Source of the DNA: Stichopus chloronotus
Lineage: Eukaryota; Echinodermata; Holothuroidea; Aspidochirotida; Stichopodidae
Direction: 5' to 3'
Assembly (NCBI GenBank): GCA_021234535.1
Contig: CM037838.1
Span: forward strand, 17,801,009-17,865,008
Length of the DNA stretch: 64,000 bases
Shown here: piece by piece, positions 25,332 through 36,784 of the stretch
How positions within the stretch are numbered: the stretch's first letter is position 1
How the letters are laid out: the number at the start of each line of letters is the position of its first letter
Made by a program: the position numbers and the translations under genes
The notes under the pieces: model-generated
Told to the model about the DNA's origin: nothing
Databases searched by the model: none
The model's input: the letters and a program-made list of their open reading frames with translations, nothing else

Positions 25332-25998
25332 AACTATTTACACTTTTGTAAAGGTACCAAATATGTTCTCTGAAATACGTAATGACATTCGACGTTTAAT
25401 TTACGGCGAGAGAGATTGGCAGTAGTAAACCTTGAACTGTTGATGGCCTTTAATTTACCTCTAATTGACTTCGACTGATGAGAACAATGTAAACCTGATT
25501 AATAAAATTATGGTCTCCAACGAAAGACACTTTTGGGGGTTGGAAGTAGTAACAACATCAAATGTGAAGTGCATAGGATACTACTCAATGAATCTAATTA
25601 CTCTCTTACGCGAGTCAAATCAAATGAGGCGACGTCATTGAGCATACGTGAACGTTCGTTAGATTGTTTGTAAAGGTCATGTTTAATTTATGTAAACCTT
25701 TTGAGTTTTGAATTGCCATATGATATTATTTGTTTAGTTCCAAACACGACGTCTCTCGTTATGTGCATGAAGATATTCTATTTTGAGCAAAATGTAAATT
25801 TACACATGTCATAAGGCAATTTTTTTTCATGAGGTATAGGCTTTAGATAAGGTCGTTATTTAGGGTGAAATGCTTGAAGTTGTTAACATTCGATACACAG
25901 CTGTGGAATCGCTACACACTAAGTAAATCAAACCAGTCGAAGAGGTCATGTGGGTGTACAGGAAATGAAATGTAGATAGATACGTCCATTCACAAGAC
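25332..25998. other. Gene 4 upstream region
   Basis: AT-rich flank with no exon or recognised repeat. Confidence 0.4.
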
Positions 25999-26007
25999 AA
26001 TAAAAAG
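25999..26007 (+). promoter_or_regulatory. TATA-like element of gene 4
   Basis: AATAAAAAG lies 107 nt upstream of the preferred ATG, similar to the TATA-to-ATG distance in gene 1. A TTTCTCTCCTACAG at 26057-26070 also resembles a splice acceptor, so a 5' UTR intron cannot be excluded. Confidence 0.35.
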
Positions 26008-26106
26008 CCAATACCTGTCTCTGATCGATCAGAACTGTCCAAAGCAGTCCCTTGGCTTTCTCTCCTACAGTTGATGTGGATGCTGATAAAGATTCATCGT
26101 CTGAAG

Positions 26107-29100
26107 ATGAAGTTACCGTTGATTTCCATCCTCGTCCTACTCCATGGCGTGGTCACAACTCATGCTGTTGACTTTGGTTTAGTTGGTGTAGAGTTATCAG
26201 ATATGATGCCTTTCAAAGAAGCTCCTTCAAATGAGAAACCTAATAATGGTGTATGCTTCAAAGACCGTGAGTAAAGTCTCTTGTATCGATTTCTGTTTTT
26301 CTGTGATCGCATTTCTTTTCTTTTTTCAAAATACAATGGGTCTGAGGAAATTTGCACAATTCTCTTGTGTTTGTGGACATTATACGGCTCTTAATTCTAT
26401 TTAAATTTTCTGATTCTCAGAAAGCTTTACTTCACATCAGTAATGTATAAATCACATGTTCTAAAATGCAGTATAATCCGTAGCTAGTTGTTATATTTCC
26501 TCAAGTGTGCCTACAAAGAATTTCCCAAGTTCCTTATTTTTCTTACAATAAATTAAAAAGTTTCGAGACATGTGAAAGTTTGCTTTGGAAGACTAGTGAG
26601 TAATACTTAAATACCACGGATATGTTATTTCTAACCACATGCATCACAGATATGTGAAAGCAGATGAAGGAGCTCAAGTGACCGTTACCGCAATCTTGTT
26701 AATCATACCTTTGCAACAAATATGTTTGTTACGATACTTTTTTATTTTCGTTGTTATCATTAATGAATTACCGTCCCAGTGATAGTAAAGACATGTTTTT
26801 GCGCCTTCTTCTTTAACTAATCATGCAATTAAGTCCCGCGACGATGAAATCACCGTTACCTTTCAGGCGTACACACAAGACACGTAGACACGAAACGCTG
26901 GTTAAAGATCATCAACATTAAAGCGATCAGAGTCAATCTTGCTTTGAGTCTACACGTGCTATGCGAAAGAAATAAAGCAATGATCTTATTCTCTCAACAA
27001 CTTGCGATCGGTTTGAATTAGACAGCGATTTACAAGAATTAAAAATATGCGGTTTCTCATTTGTCTGATCGAAACAGTTTGTTGATGTGATGACTGTGGT
27101 CCCTTAACAATCTGACTGACTTTAAAGTGAAAGTCAGCTGACTGGGAAGCATGGAGCCATAAAGCTCAACGATGACGAGATCATCTCCCAAGCTCTTGAA
27201 GTTGGGATTTAGGCTTGTATAATAAAAGCTTATAACACCTCTTAAATTTTGATGTATTTAAAACGTTTGTGAATGAGCTTAGGACGGTAACCCCTTTCAA
27301 GAAAAAAATATTCTATCTAGATATTTCGATATGTGTATATAACTCGTTGGCACTATACTGCCACAACATAAAACTGTCGTAAAATGAATGTTACAAAAAG
27401 GAACAGCTTGTACAGGCATTTATCAAGGTAAGTTCCTAAGATGGGCAATAAACAGGTTAGTACATGGGGGGACGATATTTTGTTCATGCACGGCTGTCCC
27501 ATTGACTTGGACGTAATGTTAATGTTAATTAAAGGTAAAATGGTTATGTTCTTATGTTCAAGAACAAATTAAAGGAACTCAATAATATCCCGGGAAACAT
27601 CTTCATGTTATCTAGTTTTGCGCATGAAATGCTGACAAGATATTGGTACACAATGATATTACGTCTAGGGTAACTAAGAGAGTATTATATTGAACGATAT
27701 CGACATTTGAAAGTTTTTGAAAACAATGAGTAGTGTCCTGCAAATAGTTGGTGATAGAGGGCAGCAGTGGTTACAGGTTTCTATCCACGAACTCAGAAAT
27801 TAATTCCGTATGAAGGTGTCATTAGCTGCTACGATTGGTCGTCCGGGTGGAGTAATCACATTACTTTTCCCGTAACTAATGACGTACGTAGCATCGGCAG
27901 GAACCACTTCTTAGAGTTTGTGTATCTTAGGTGGGAGATATAACCTGCCCGATGTCAGGTGCACTTCGTATAAGTTACGGTGACTGCCGCTCCTTTTTCC
28001 GGGCCTGTGAGAGGTCGGAGGGTGTGTTATGACTTTGGGTCAAGAACTCTGTAGTGGGGATGATGATCAATCTCTTCGTTATAGAATATGCCATCACATA
28101 TAAACACATCAACTCAACCAGTGGAAGGTTTGCTTCAGCTACATATTTTGTGTCTATCCATAATCACAATGGCGCCCCCTATTTCCGCTGCTTTGATGAC
28201 AATGTTATTGTTCCGGAGGCAGTTCTTTAGTTGCCGCCTTGAGTTTACGAGGTAGATTGTTGGTAACAGAGTCGTTCATTCAGGTTTGTTAATAAATGTT
28301 CTAGATGCTTTCCGGATTCCTATATGAAGCCACTTATGTATTTATTATTTATTTATATTCAATATACTAATACAATGCTCTCAACTAATAATCGTTCTAC
28401 AGCTTCGCTTTCGTGTAGCATCGCGGGGCAAGTGGTAACTAACAATGGAGCCAACAGTTGTGCATCTTGTATCTGTTCAACCGACTACGGTGTTTTATGT
28501 TGCACGAGGTAAGTAAGCTCTTCGTAATTCTTTGGAAAAAAATAATAAAGACTGAAAGAATGGCAGATGAAGTGCAATCTAAAGCGAAGTTCTAAATACA
28601 ACATTGTATGATTACTTGTTGGTTACAAAAATCCTACCTTTTGTTTGTTTAATTACCGGTCAAATATTTTGTTATCAAAGTTAGCTAATCCTTCTATTGA
28701 TTTGTAATACGAGTTGTTTTTCGTGAGAAAAATACTACAAAAATACTATCCAAAGTGAATGATGAATGTTTGTTTGAATGATTCAGTGAATGTTTCAAAT
28801 GTAATCGTCAGGTTTGCTTCCTTTGTTTAGTTCTTGACTTCGTTTGCAGTCTACCCAAGGTGTACTCATCTTTAAAAGTTTTATTGGACTGTATCGTTAC
28901 TGTACGTAAAATAGTAAACCTAAAATAAGGAATTATTTCTTTATTTTTGCATTGATGACATATTCTATAAAAAAAACAAAGACACTAAAGCAGAGAATTG
29001 TTCAGATAATGTTCAGATGATATTTCGCTGTCTATTTCTGTCAGATTTTGAAAGATTCACAGCTGAAGGAATAAACGTGGATCGGTCTGCAGTATTCATA

Positions 29101-29752
29101 TATAGATAGAGATAATTCACTGTGTTCTAATTAAAAAAAATCATATCAACTATCTAATAAGCTTGAATTTATCTTGTTTTTTTAAGCTTCAAATTAGCTT
29201 AAAAGTAAGAAGGCACAGTAAAAGAAAATCAAAACGTATAATTAGGCTACGGTACTTGTCGTCTATTCTTTGCATAATATCATTTGCACCAAATGGCTTT
29301 AAGTGGTTTGATGTTTTTTTTTTTTTGGTGGGGGGGGGGGGTTGTTTTGAAGTTATGTTACAAAATATTCCATCCATCACTGATTACATGGCACTACAAC
29401 TAAATGGTCACATTTTTTAGAAACACTAAAATATAATCATTAATCTTGTTAATTAATTTATTCGTTCAGTCATTAATTAATATTTGGACCTTCTCAGGTA
29501 AATTTACATCCAAATATCCATGCATACTTACTAAAATTGTTTTACTTTCCAGCTATTGTTTAATAAGAAGTTATCCTTTTTGTTTAAATTCAATCTGACA
29601 GCGAACCTTACCCGGTAGTTGAGGATTCGGAAAGGTGTAAGGTGGACCTTGATCCAGTTACCTGTGTGTACAAACGACATCCACGATGTAAACATAACTG
29701 TGACATTACCGGTTGGTATTACTCCGACAGAGATAGTATACTTGGCTTATGA
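26107..29752 (+). CDS. PSP94/beta-microseminoprotein-like secreted protein, gene 4; exons 26107-26266, 28403-28508, 29602-29752
   Basis: The product is 138 aa. I chose the ATG at 26107 because it gives a textbook 20-residue signal peptide (MKLPL..TTHA). An in-frame ATG at 26074 would add 11 residues rich in His, Lys and Arg. After the signal comes DFGLVGVEL, a motif shared with genes 5 and 6. Cysteines are at 50, 58, 73, 76, 78, 86, 87, 101, 110, 118 and 122, with GW at 126-127 followed by YYSD. Introns are 2,136 nt (containing an antisense Penelope-like RT relic at 27770-28275) and 1,093 nt. Donors are GTGAGT and GTAAGT. The codon split by intron 2 gives Ser, as in gene 5. No clear AATAAA was found within 300 nt of the stop. 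Confidence 0.85.
27770..28275 (-). pseudogene. Decayed Penelope-like reverse transcriptase fragment in gene 4 intron 1
   Basis: Minus-strand translation in shifting frames gives, in order, LPRKLKAATKELP, NIVIKAAEIGGAIVIMDRHK, a degenerate equivalent of the LPKIHK segment, and PPGRPIVAAND. This is the order of conserved blocks in the N-terminal half of Penelope-like element reverse transcriptases (IVIKPADKGGAIV, then LPKIHK, then PGRPIVS). It holds several stops and frameshifts, and the catalytic palm is absent. It is oriented against the host gene. Confidence 0.6.
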
Positions 29753-30880
29753 GACTGAAGGCAAAAACCAGAGGGAAGGAAACAAGATCAGAACTTTCTA
29801 CCATACGTAGTTCTTTTCGTCTTGCTCACACTTTCAAATTACAATTCACTTCTTTGCTAGAATTTTAAAATTTGGTATAATTGTATTGCAGGGGGTTCTA
29901 AGGATTAGAAGGCACCTGCAACATAAAATGTAATGTTTTGGTGCTGTATTCGACGGTATATTAAGTATATTCAAGTGTTACCTGACAGTGCAGACATGTA
30001 ACGGAATTAATTGGAAGAGTGAAAAAAAAAAAAACAGGTCCTGGAGAAAATTTCCGCCTTCCCTCACCTATTAAACGAAAAACAAACTAAAATAGGCCTA
30101 GTTGATCTCATAGTTACCTAGTTTGTGATATTTTGTTGAAGTTTTCCCTTGTCGGTCTAACGGTTGTTGGAAATATTTAATTGCTATATGCCAGAGGTGG
30201 ATTCCTTAATTTTTCCCTGCAAGATAGAAATCTATTACCAGATTATCAGTGGCGTAACTCTTAAGGCTCGGATAGTTAAGCGGGGTAGGTGATCAAAAGG
30301 GGGGACACTACTTTATCGTCTTTGGATATATAAAGCTCGTCTTCATTGGAATAGGCTATCTTATTTACCAATGATGTATTTCAGAAATATAACTTAAAAC
30401 ATATTTATTAGCTGAAACAATATGTAAATAACCGTTCAAAATGCTCTTCACCAAGACCCCATGCTTTAATGTTGCGTAAGTCATTGGACTCCAAGGTCAG
30501 GACGTGCAATTCTGTACTTGTGACGAAAGTATGTGAAATCATATCAATATTGCATTGTTTTAATTATGAATCTTTTCAAAGACGAAAGGTTTGCACACCG
30601 GAGACAAACGTCACTGGTAAACGACATATCAAGCAAAGAGTCGGCGTCCCTCTCGAGAAGTCAGTTTGAACAAAACGTATCAAACCATTCGATTGTATTG
30701 TTTGTTCCTCTTCGTATTCGAATATGTCAACATAAGAAACAATGACCTGTCATTTTGTTTTAATGAATATTATTCATAATAAAAAGTCTCCGACACGAGA
30801 CATAGCCTAAATTTTAGTCTACGAGTTTGTTTCCTGCTAGTTGAGCATGTGACGTTTATCACTCAGCAATTTCAAAATTT
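29753..30880. other. Spacer between gene 4 and the retroelement island
   Basis: No family exon or recognised domain. The 3' part (from about 30881, after a short TATATA run) is probably the 3' flank of the minus-strand Penelope-like element. Confidence 0.35.
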
Positions 30881-31150
30881 ATATATATATATAGATGAAA
30901 GTAAGACACCAGACACACGACATATTAAAAACGATCCATAACAGTTTATTAAAACACGTTAGAAAAATGAATCATTAAAATCTTCCATGCAATAAGATGT
31001 TAAAACTGGTTAAGAGGTAAAAAGGTAAGTGAACATATAAACACTACGTTTCGAAAAGGTATACTTTTCTTGTTCACGTATAAAAGCAGACTGAATCTAA
31101 GAATACATGCGACCAAATGATTAAAGAAAGGTATAAAAGCTATTAAGAGT

Positions 31151-33423
31151 TCAAAAGTCATGGGTGACTTCTTTAACATTCAGGCCTACCGGAGCGAATG
31201 TATTCAAGCGATAAATCCACTTAAGCTCAACTTCTTCCCGGACCTTTTTGGTATTGTTCACTAGCTTTTCAATTCCTATGAGCTCAAAATTCTTACAAGA
31301 CTGAAAATGTTTACCAAGGGGTGTATTGGCTTTACGCATTTCTTGTCTATGCCCACGATGTCTAATCCTCAGCTCCCCTCCTGTTTCTCCTACATACTGT
31401 TTCATACAATCCAAACAATTAACAAGATAAACCAACCCCACAGTATCACAGGTGATGTCATGAAATAACTTAAACTTTTGACCAGTAGAGTGACTCTGTA
31501 CAAAAATGGTTTCCTTTAAAACACTGCACGTAACACATCGTTTAGAATGAGTCTTGAAACACCCTTTATTTTTCCTGTTGAAACTCTGTGAAAGCCTAGC
31601 CTTAACGAGTAGGGACTTTAAATTAGGAGGCTGTCTGTAAACTACAGCAGGGGGGGGGGATGAAAATTATCCTTAAAAGTAGAAGGCAAAGGAGGAAGGC
31701 GGGGGTTACGGGTGGTCACCAGGGGGGCTAAAAAGCGTCTCTGCTTTTTGGTCGCAGAATCCGGATAAAGCAAATCGTTACAAGACACTTTGTTAGCAAG
31801 TTCAATTTTTTCCCGGACCTTGGAGATGGGGTACCCACGTTCGCTAAGGTTGTTATGTAGATTGGTAAGGTTCCTATACAAGTCTTTTTCTTCGGAACAA
31901 ATGGAGTTCGTTCTGAGTGCCTGGCCATAAGCTATATTATCTAAAGTATTCTTACTATGGTAGGAGTCATACCGTAGATAAAGGTTCTTAAAAGTAGGCT
32001 TAACAAACAGATCTGTACTCAGAAAACCTTCCTTAGTACGATGAATCATTACATCGAGAAAATTAATCGTATTAAAAATAAAAAAACATGAGTAAATTCC
32101 AATTCAGCAGGATACAAGTTATTCAAAATTCCCATAAAAGCAATAAAGACCTCATTACCATGTAGCCACAGTCCCCAGATATTATCGATATAGCGACACC
32201 ATTCAGAAGGTTTCACAGGACAGGAATTCCAAAACTTATCCTCTACTAAGCCCATGCCTAAACAAGCATACCCTGGAGCCATTTTAGGACCTATTGAAGT
32301 CCCGTGAATTTGAGTAAACCACCACCCATTAAACTCGAAATATTCTCATTCAAACATAATTTGGGGCATTCAATTAGATTCTGAAATAACTGGTCTAGTT
32401 TTAAGATGGCCGTCAGCATCCCTATCCTTGTAAGTTTTGGGTAAGGTGTAATATCGTGATGTTTTGACATCGCCAGGAACAAGATAACCAGCCGTCTTCT
32501 CGTCAATATCACCATCTCTCAACATTTTTGTCACAACACGAGTAACCTGTTCAACAGTTTCTGGAGTTTTGTCATAATCATTTTTCTGATAAACATTCTT
32601 ATTATTCAAATCCAACATAGCGGTATAAACATAGGAAGAGGTATTTTGTATGACAAAAGCAGGTCCCTTATCTTCTGGTTTGATGACGATTTCTGTGTTG
32701 TTCCTAAGATTAATTAAAGCTTTCCTCTCGTCTCTAGACAAATTGTCCTTCACGTATTTAGGCGCTTGAAAATTATCTACATCCCTTTGAACCGCCTGCA
32801 AGAAACAATCAAGGAACTTGTCCCTTCCTTCACGAGGAGTCCAGGTACTCTTATTTCTGAACTGTGGCGTTTCCATACAGGGCTGTTCATTCTCATTAAC
32901 GTTATCAGCGTTAAAAAAACTCGAACAAACGGAGACGTCTTTTGAACTCATCAAGATCCCTTTGGAAGGACAGTTTATCTAAATGGAGAGGGGTAGGGTA
33001 AAACTTTATACCCTCACTTAACAAATTCTCTTCCGCACTATTCAGGATCAGATCAGAAACATTAAACACTCCTGAATTAACAAAGGTCTCATCCTTATTT
33101 TCTTGCTTTCGTGAGCGCTTTTTCCTGGGCCTTTTTCTTTTTCGTTTCCAGATAATGTCTACTTGGTAGAGTGCACTAAGCTTAGTTAACTTTATTTGCT
33201 TCTTCTTAGCCAAAGAAGTCCTTACTCTTTTCTTATGTTCTTTAAGTTTTACAGAGAGAGAACTAAGTAGATCGGGAGAGTCACAACTCTTTGCCATCCT
33301 CCATAACTGGGAAATATGTGAGCGAAGTCCAGCAATCTTACTTTTCTGGAAAGAGATCTTTAAAGAGGTTTTGTGAAGATGAGAGGTCCAATTCCTAGCC
33401 TGATCGATGTCCTCTGTAAACAT
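31151..33423 (-). pseudogene. Penelope-like retroelement with GIY-YIG endonuclease, decayed
   Basis: Read on the minus strand, 33423-32911 gives an N-terminal region with a Lys/Arg-rich stretch and FNVSDLILNSAEENLLSEG..FYPTP..RRLRL. A shift in an A-run near 32915 leads into NLSRDERKALINL, IVIKPEDKGPAFVI, YYTLPKTYK and TRPVISE. Most of the palm, including motif A, is then missing at about 32340-32375. The sequence resumes with GWWFTQIHGTSIGPKMAPGYA and RYIDNIWG, where motif C has Asn for the second Asp. YDSYHSKNT..IAYGQALR follows. A second shift in a C-run near 31651-31659 precedes the linker and the GIY-YIG domain (VYLVNCLDCMKQYVGETG) ending at 31151. The family is clear; the copy is inactive. 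Confidence 0.85.
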
Positions 33424-33553
33424 GTGGTCTTTCTTTATTACAAAACCTTTCGGGATGAGATCATTTCTGATACATGTTCTTAGAAAAGGAACATGTTCAC
33501 ACTTTTGTAGAGTTTGCCTTTAACATTACCCATATTGCAGAGGCTTTTTGGAG

Positions 33554-33658
<105 letters not shown>

Positions 33659-33817
33659 AGCAACTCGATTCATATATACGTACACGTACACATACACGTA
33701 CACGTCTATTGCTCCGCCGTCTGACAGTTGTCTTCTTCTTCTTTTCAATACGGTGAGACATCCAAACAAGGACATTAGTACACCACGTATGCGCCATAAG
33801 GTCGGTCAAACCCTCAG

Positions 33818-36784
33818 TCAATTAATAACAAACTCCACAGGTTTATGGTGACAAACGGCCCTCTCGATAAGACTGCCAGGGAGATCATTCCAATCCCGAA
33901 TTGTGTTTGGGATAAAACTGTATTTGAAGCAATTTGTCCTAGCAGAGGGGGTGCGGTAGTGCAAGGCATGCACGTTACGGGTAATGCGAGTGGGTTTACA
34001 AAGGCCGGACAGAGGGATATTAGCTTGACCATGGATACCTTTTACGAGAATTCGAAGCCTACAACGCCTACGGCGATCAGATAAAGTGTCGAGACCAAGA
34101 TCTTTCAAAAGGGCGGTCATCGAACCAACTTCACGGGAGTACTCGTTGACAATAAACCGAACAGATCTCCTTTGTGCTCCTTCGAGTTTATCCTTGAGTG
34201 ACGCCTGATAAGGATCCCAAACGGAACAAACATACTCCAACAAAGGCCTAAGTAAACCTTTATAGACAGCCAGTTTAACTTCCTTAGGACAAAAAGAGAG
34301 GTTCCTACGTAACATGCCGAGAACCTTGTTTCCTCTATTACAAACAGACTGTATTTGATTTCCCCAATTGAGATTCGTGGTTATGGTCACCCCCAAGTAC
34401 TTACCAGAATCTGCCCTCGTCAGATCAACCCCATTGAGGGTATACTCATTCTTGGATTGCGTTTCCTAGTAACAGACATATCATTACACTTTCCAGGATG
34501 AAATCTCTTGAACCAGGTTTTGGCCCATTGGCCCATGCAAGAAATGTCTCTCTGTAGCTCTCTACAGTCATTACGATTTTCAATGACCCTATAACAAACA
34601 CAATCGTCAGCGAATAACCTAACTTCAGACGAAGCAGCATCAACAATATCGTTTATATATGACAGAAAGAGTACTGGTCCCAGAACAGACCCCTGAGGAA
34701 CACCAGAAAGAACCGGAGCAGATGCAGATTTAGTACCATTAACAACAACAGATTGTGAGCGATCAGAAAGAAAGTTATCTACCCAATTAATGACTTGACC
34801 AGAGACCCCCAAAGAGTATAACTTCGTCTTGAGGAGTTCATGAGGAACAGTATCGAAGGCCTTCTTAAAATCTAAAATAAAGACATCGACCTTTTTATTT
34901 TTAATCAAGGCCGCGGCCCAATCGTCAATAACAGACACCAACTGCGTATCACAACTGTGATTCTTTCTGAAAGCATTATGCTTAGTGGAAAGGATTTTAT
35001 TCTTTTCATAGTGGTCCATCAGGTTTGAGCAAATAATATACAATTTACAGCAAATACAAGTCAGAGAAACAGGGCGATAGTTGGATGGGAGCGAGGTATC
35101 ATTTTTCTGAAAAATTGGACAAACATTTGCTCTTTTCCAGTCCGTGGGAATATGACCACTGGTAATTGACTGCTGGAAAAGGTGATTGATCATTGGTGCC
35201 AGATCAGTCGCAAGCTCCCTAAGGACCGATGGGTGTATGTTATCGGGACCCATAGCTTTACTAACCTTTAGGTTTTTCAACAACTTTTCAACCCCGAAGA
35301 TGGAGATAGAGATATCCCTCATTTTACTACAAGCAGGCCTCTGGAGAGGAACAGTGTCGAGCGGCTCTCTAGTAAAAATACTACTGAACTGACTATTAAG
35401 GGCCTCAGCCTTATCCTTGTCACTGTTAGCAATTTTACCATCCAAAGACTGTAAAGGGGGGATACTATGTTTGTCCTTCCTCTGACCATTAATATACTTC
35501 CAGAAGGGTTTGGAATCGTGAGTAATATCATCAATCATGCCATTTATGTACTTCTTGTGAGAATTAAACACCTCCTTCTTGATATTAGCGCGAAGGTCCA
35601 CCCATTTGTTGTAAATATGGGTTTTATTGGTCTTCTCATACAGAGCATGGAGTCTGTTCCTTCTCTTAATCATCCTACAGATACTATCAGTAACCCAACG
35701 AGGGATTTCCTAGTTCTCAAGAGTTTGGAAGGGATTTTTTTTCCACAGTTCTCTCAAGAAAAGACTTAATGAAGAGCTAGTTTTCCTCAACTGTGCGGCT
35801 ATCTTGTTTGCCATATAGGTAACCAGTGGCAAAAACTCTCTGACCTCATAGTGTCATAATCCCCTTTGGAATACTGTCGGGCAAGTCTACGAAGTTGTTG
35901 AGGCCTACGGGAGCAGCACCTTATCTTACAAAGGACATCATCACGGTCACTAAGTGAATCAAAACTGCTGACTTCCGAGTATAAGGTTGGGAGTGTTAGT
36001 GATGACTAAGTTAAGAGTGTTGATGCCCCTGGTAGCAAATTTAACAAGCTGATCAGCGGCAAATCGTTAACAATATCAACAAGGAGTTGTCCATTACCAT
36101 TGGTGAGACACATCTCATCTTCCTTATTCAGTCTAGTCTCCCAATCAATGATCATGAAATTAAAATCACCTAGGATGTGGAACGATGGGTTTTTATTTCT
36201 ATGTTTAGTCGTGATGTTGTGCAATTGGTCACGGAGTAAGGAAATGTGATCAATATGAGCATCAGGATCCCTATACCAGGAAACAACATAATGCTGACTC
36301 CCATTTACCGAAAACGTAGCCCAGACTGACTCAGACCCATTTAAAAGAAACCTTGCACCTGATGGAGTCAAAAAGTTTTTAATGGGGAGCATTGTGCAAC
36401 CACCTCCTAAAATGCGGTGATTTCTAAAAACAGTGTAATCCAGACAGTCTGGGATTAGCTCCCTCCCAGTAATAGAATTATCAATTTTGGTCTCCTGCAA
36501 TGCAACAATGTCTGGTTCGGTGGAATTTAGAACAGCCTGGAGGTCAAGTTTTTTCCCTCTCAGACCATTAATATTAATAGACATAAGGCATAGCTCTTTC
36601 CTATGAGGTGTCTCAATAGGCTTTGGGGGCTGATGTAGCGAAACCGTACCTTGAGATAAGGGTATTAAAACTATTGCTTAGTTCAAGATCACAGCCCGCC
36701 TGGGACGTAAAAGAGTTAGCATTGCGAGCTAAGTTACCATTGTCACACTTTGGACAGATCCATATACAGCTGTGATTAAATTAA
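33818..36784 (-). mobile_element. CR1-like non-LTR retrotransposon ORF2, frameshifted
   Basis: On the minus strand it begins with the second half of a zinc-finger (WICPKCDNGNLA, near 36770-36730). An apurinic endonuclease domain (36584-36006) follows, with ALQETKID and GDFN. The reverse transcriptase reads open for 417 codons (35673-34420), with motif A DFKKAFDTVP at about residue 268, GVPQGSVLGP, and FADD at about 354-357. The C-terminal region (34396-33818) has a maturase-like SVWDPY..A and SFIPNTIRDWNDLP. This domain order and the C-terminus fit the CR1/L2 group of the Jockey superfamily. At least two frame breaks (near 36050 and 34430) separate the parts, although the RT core itself is intact. 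It is 5'-incomplete or its 5' part is unrecognised. Confidence 0.85.
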
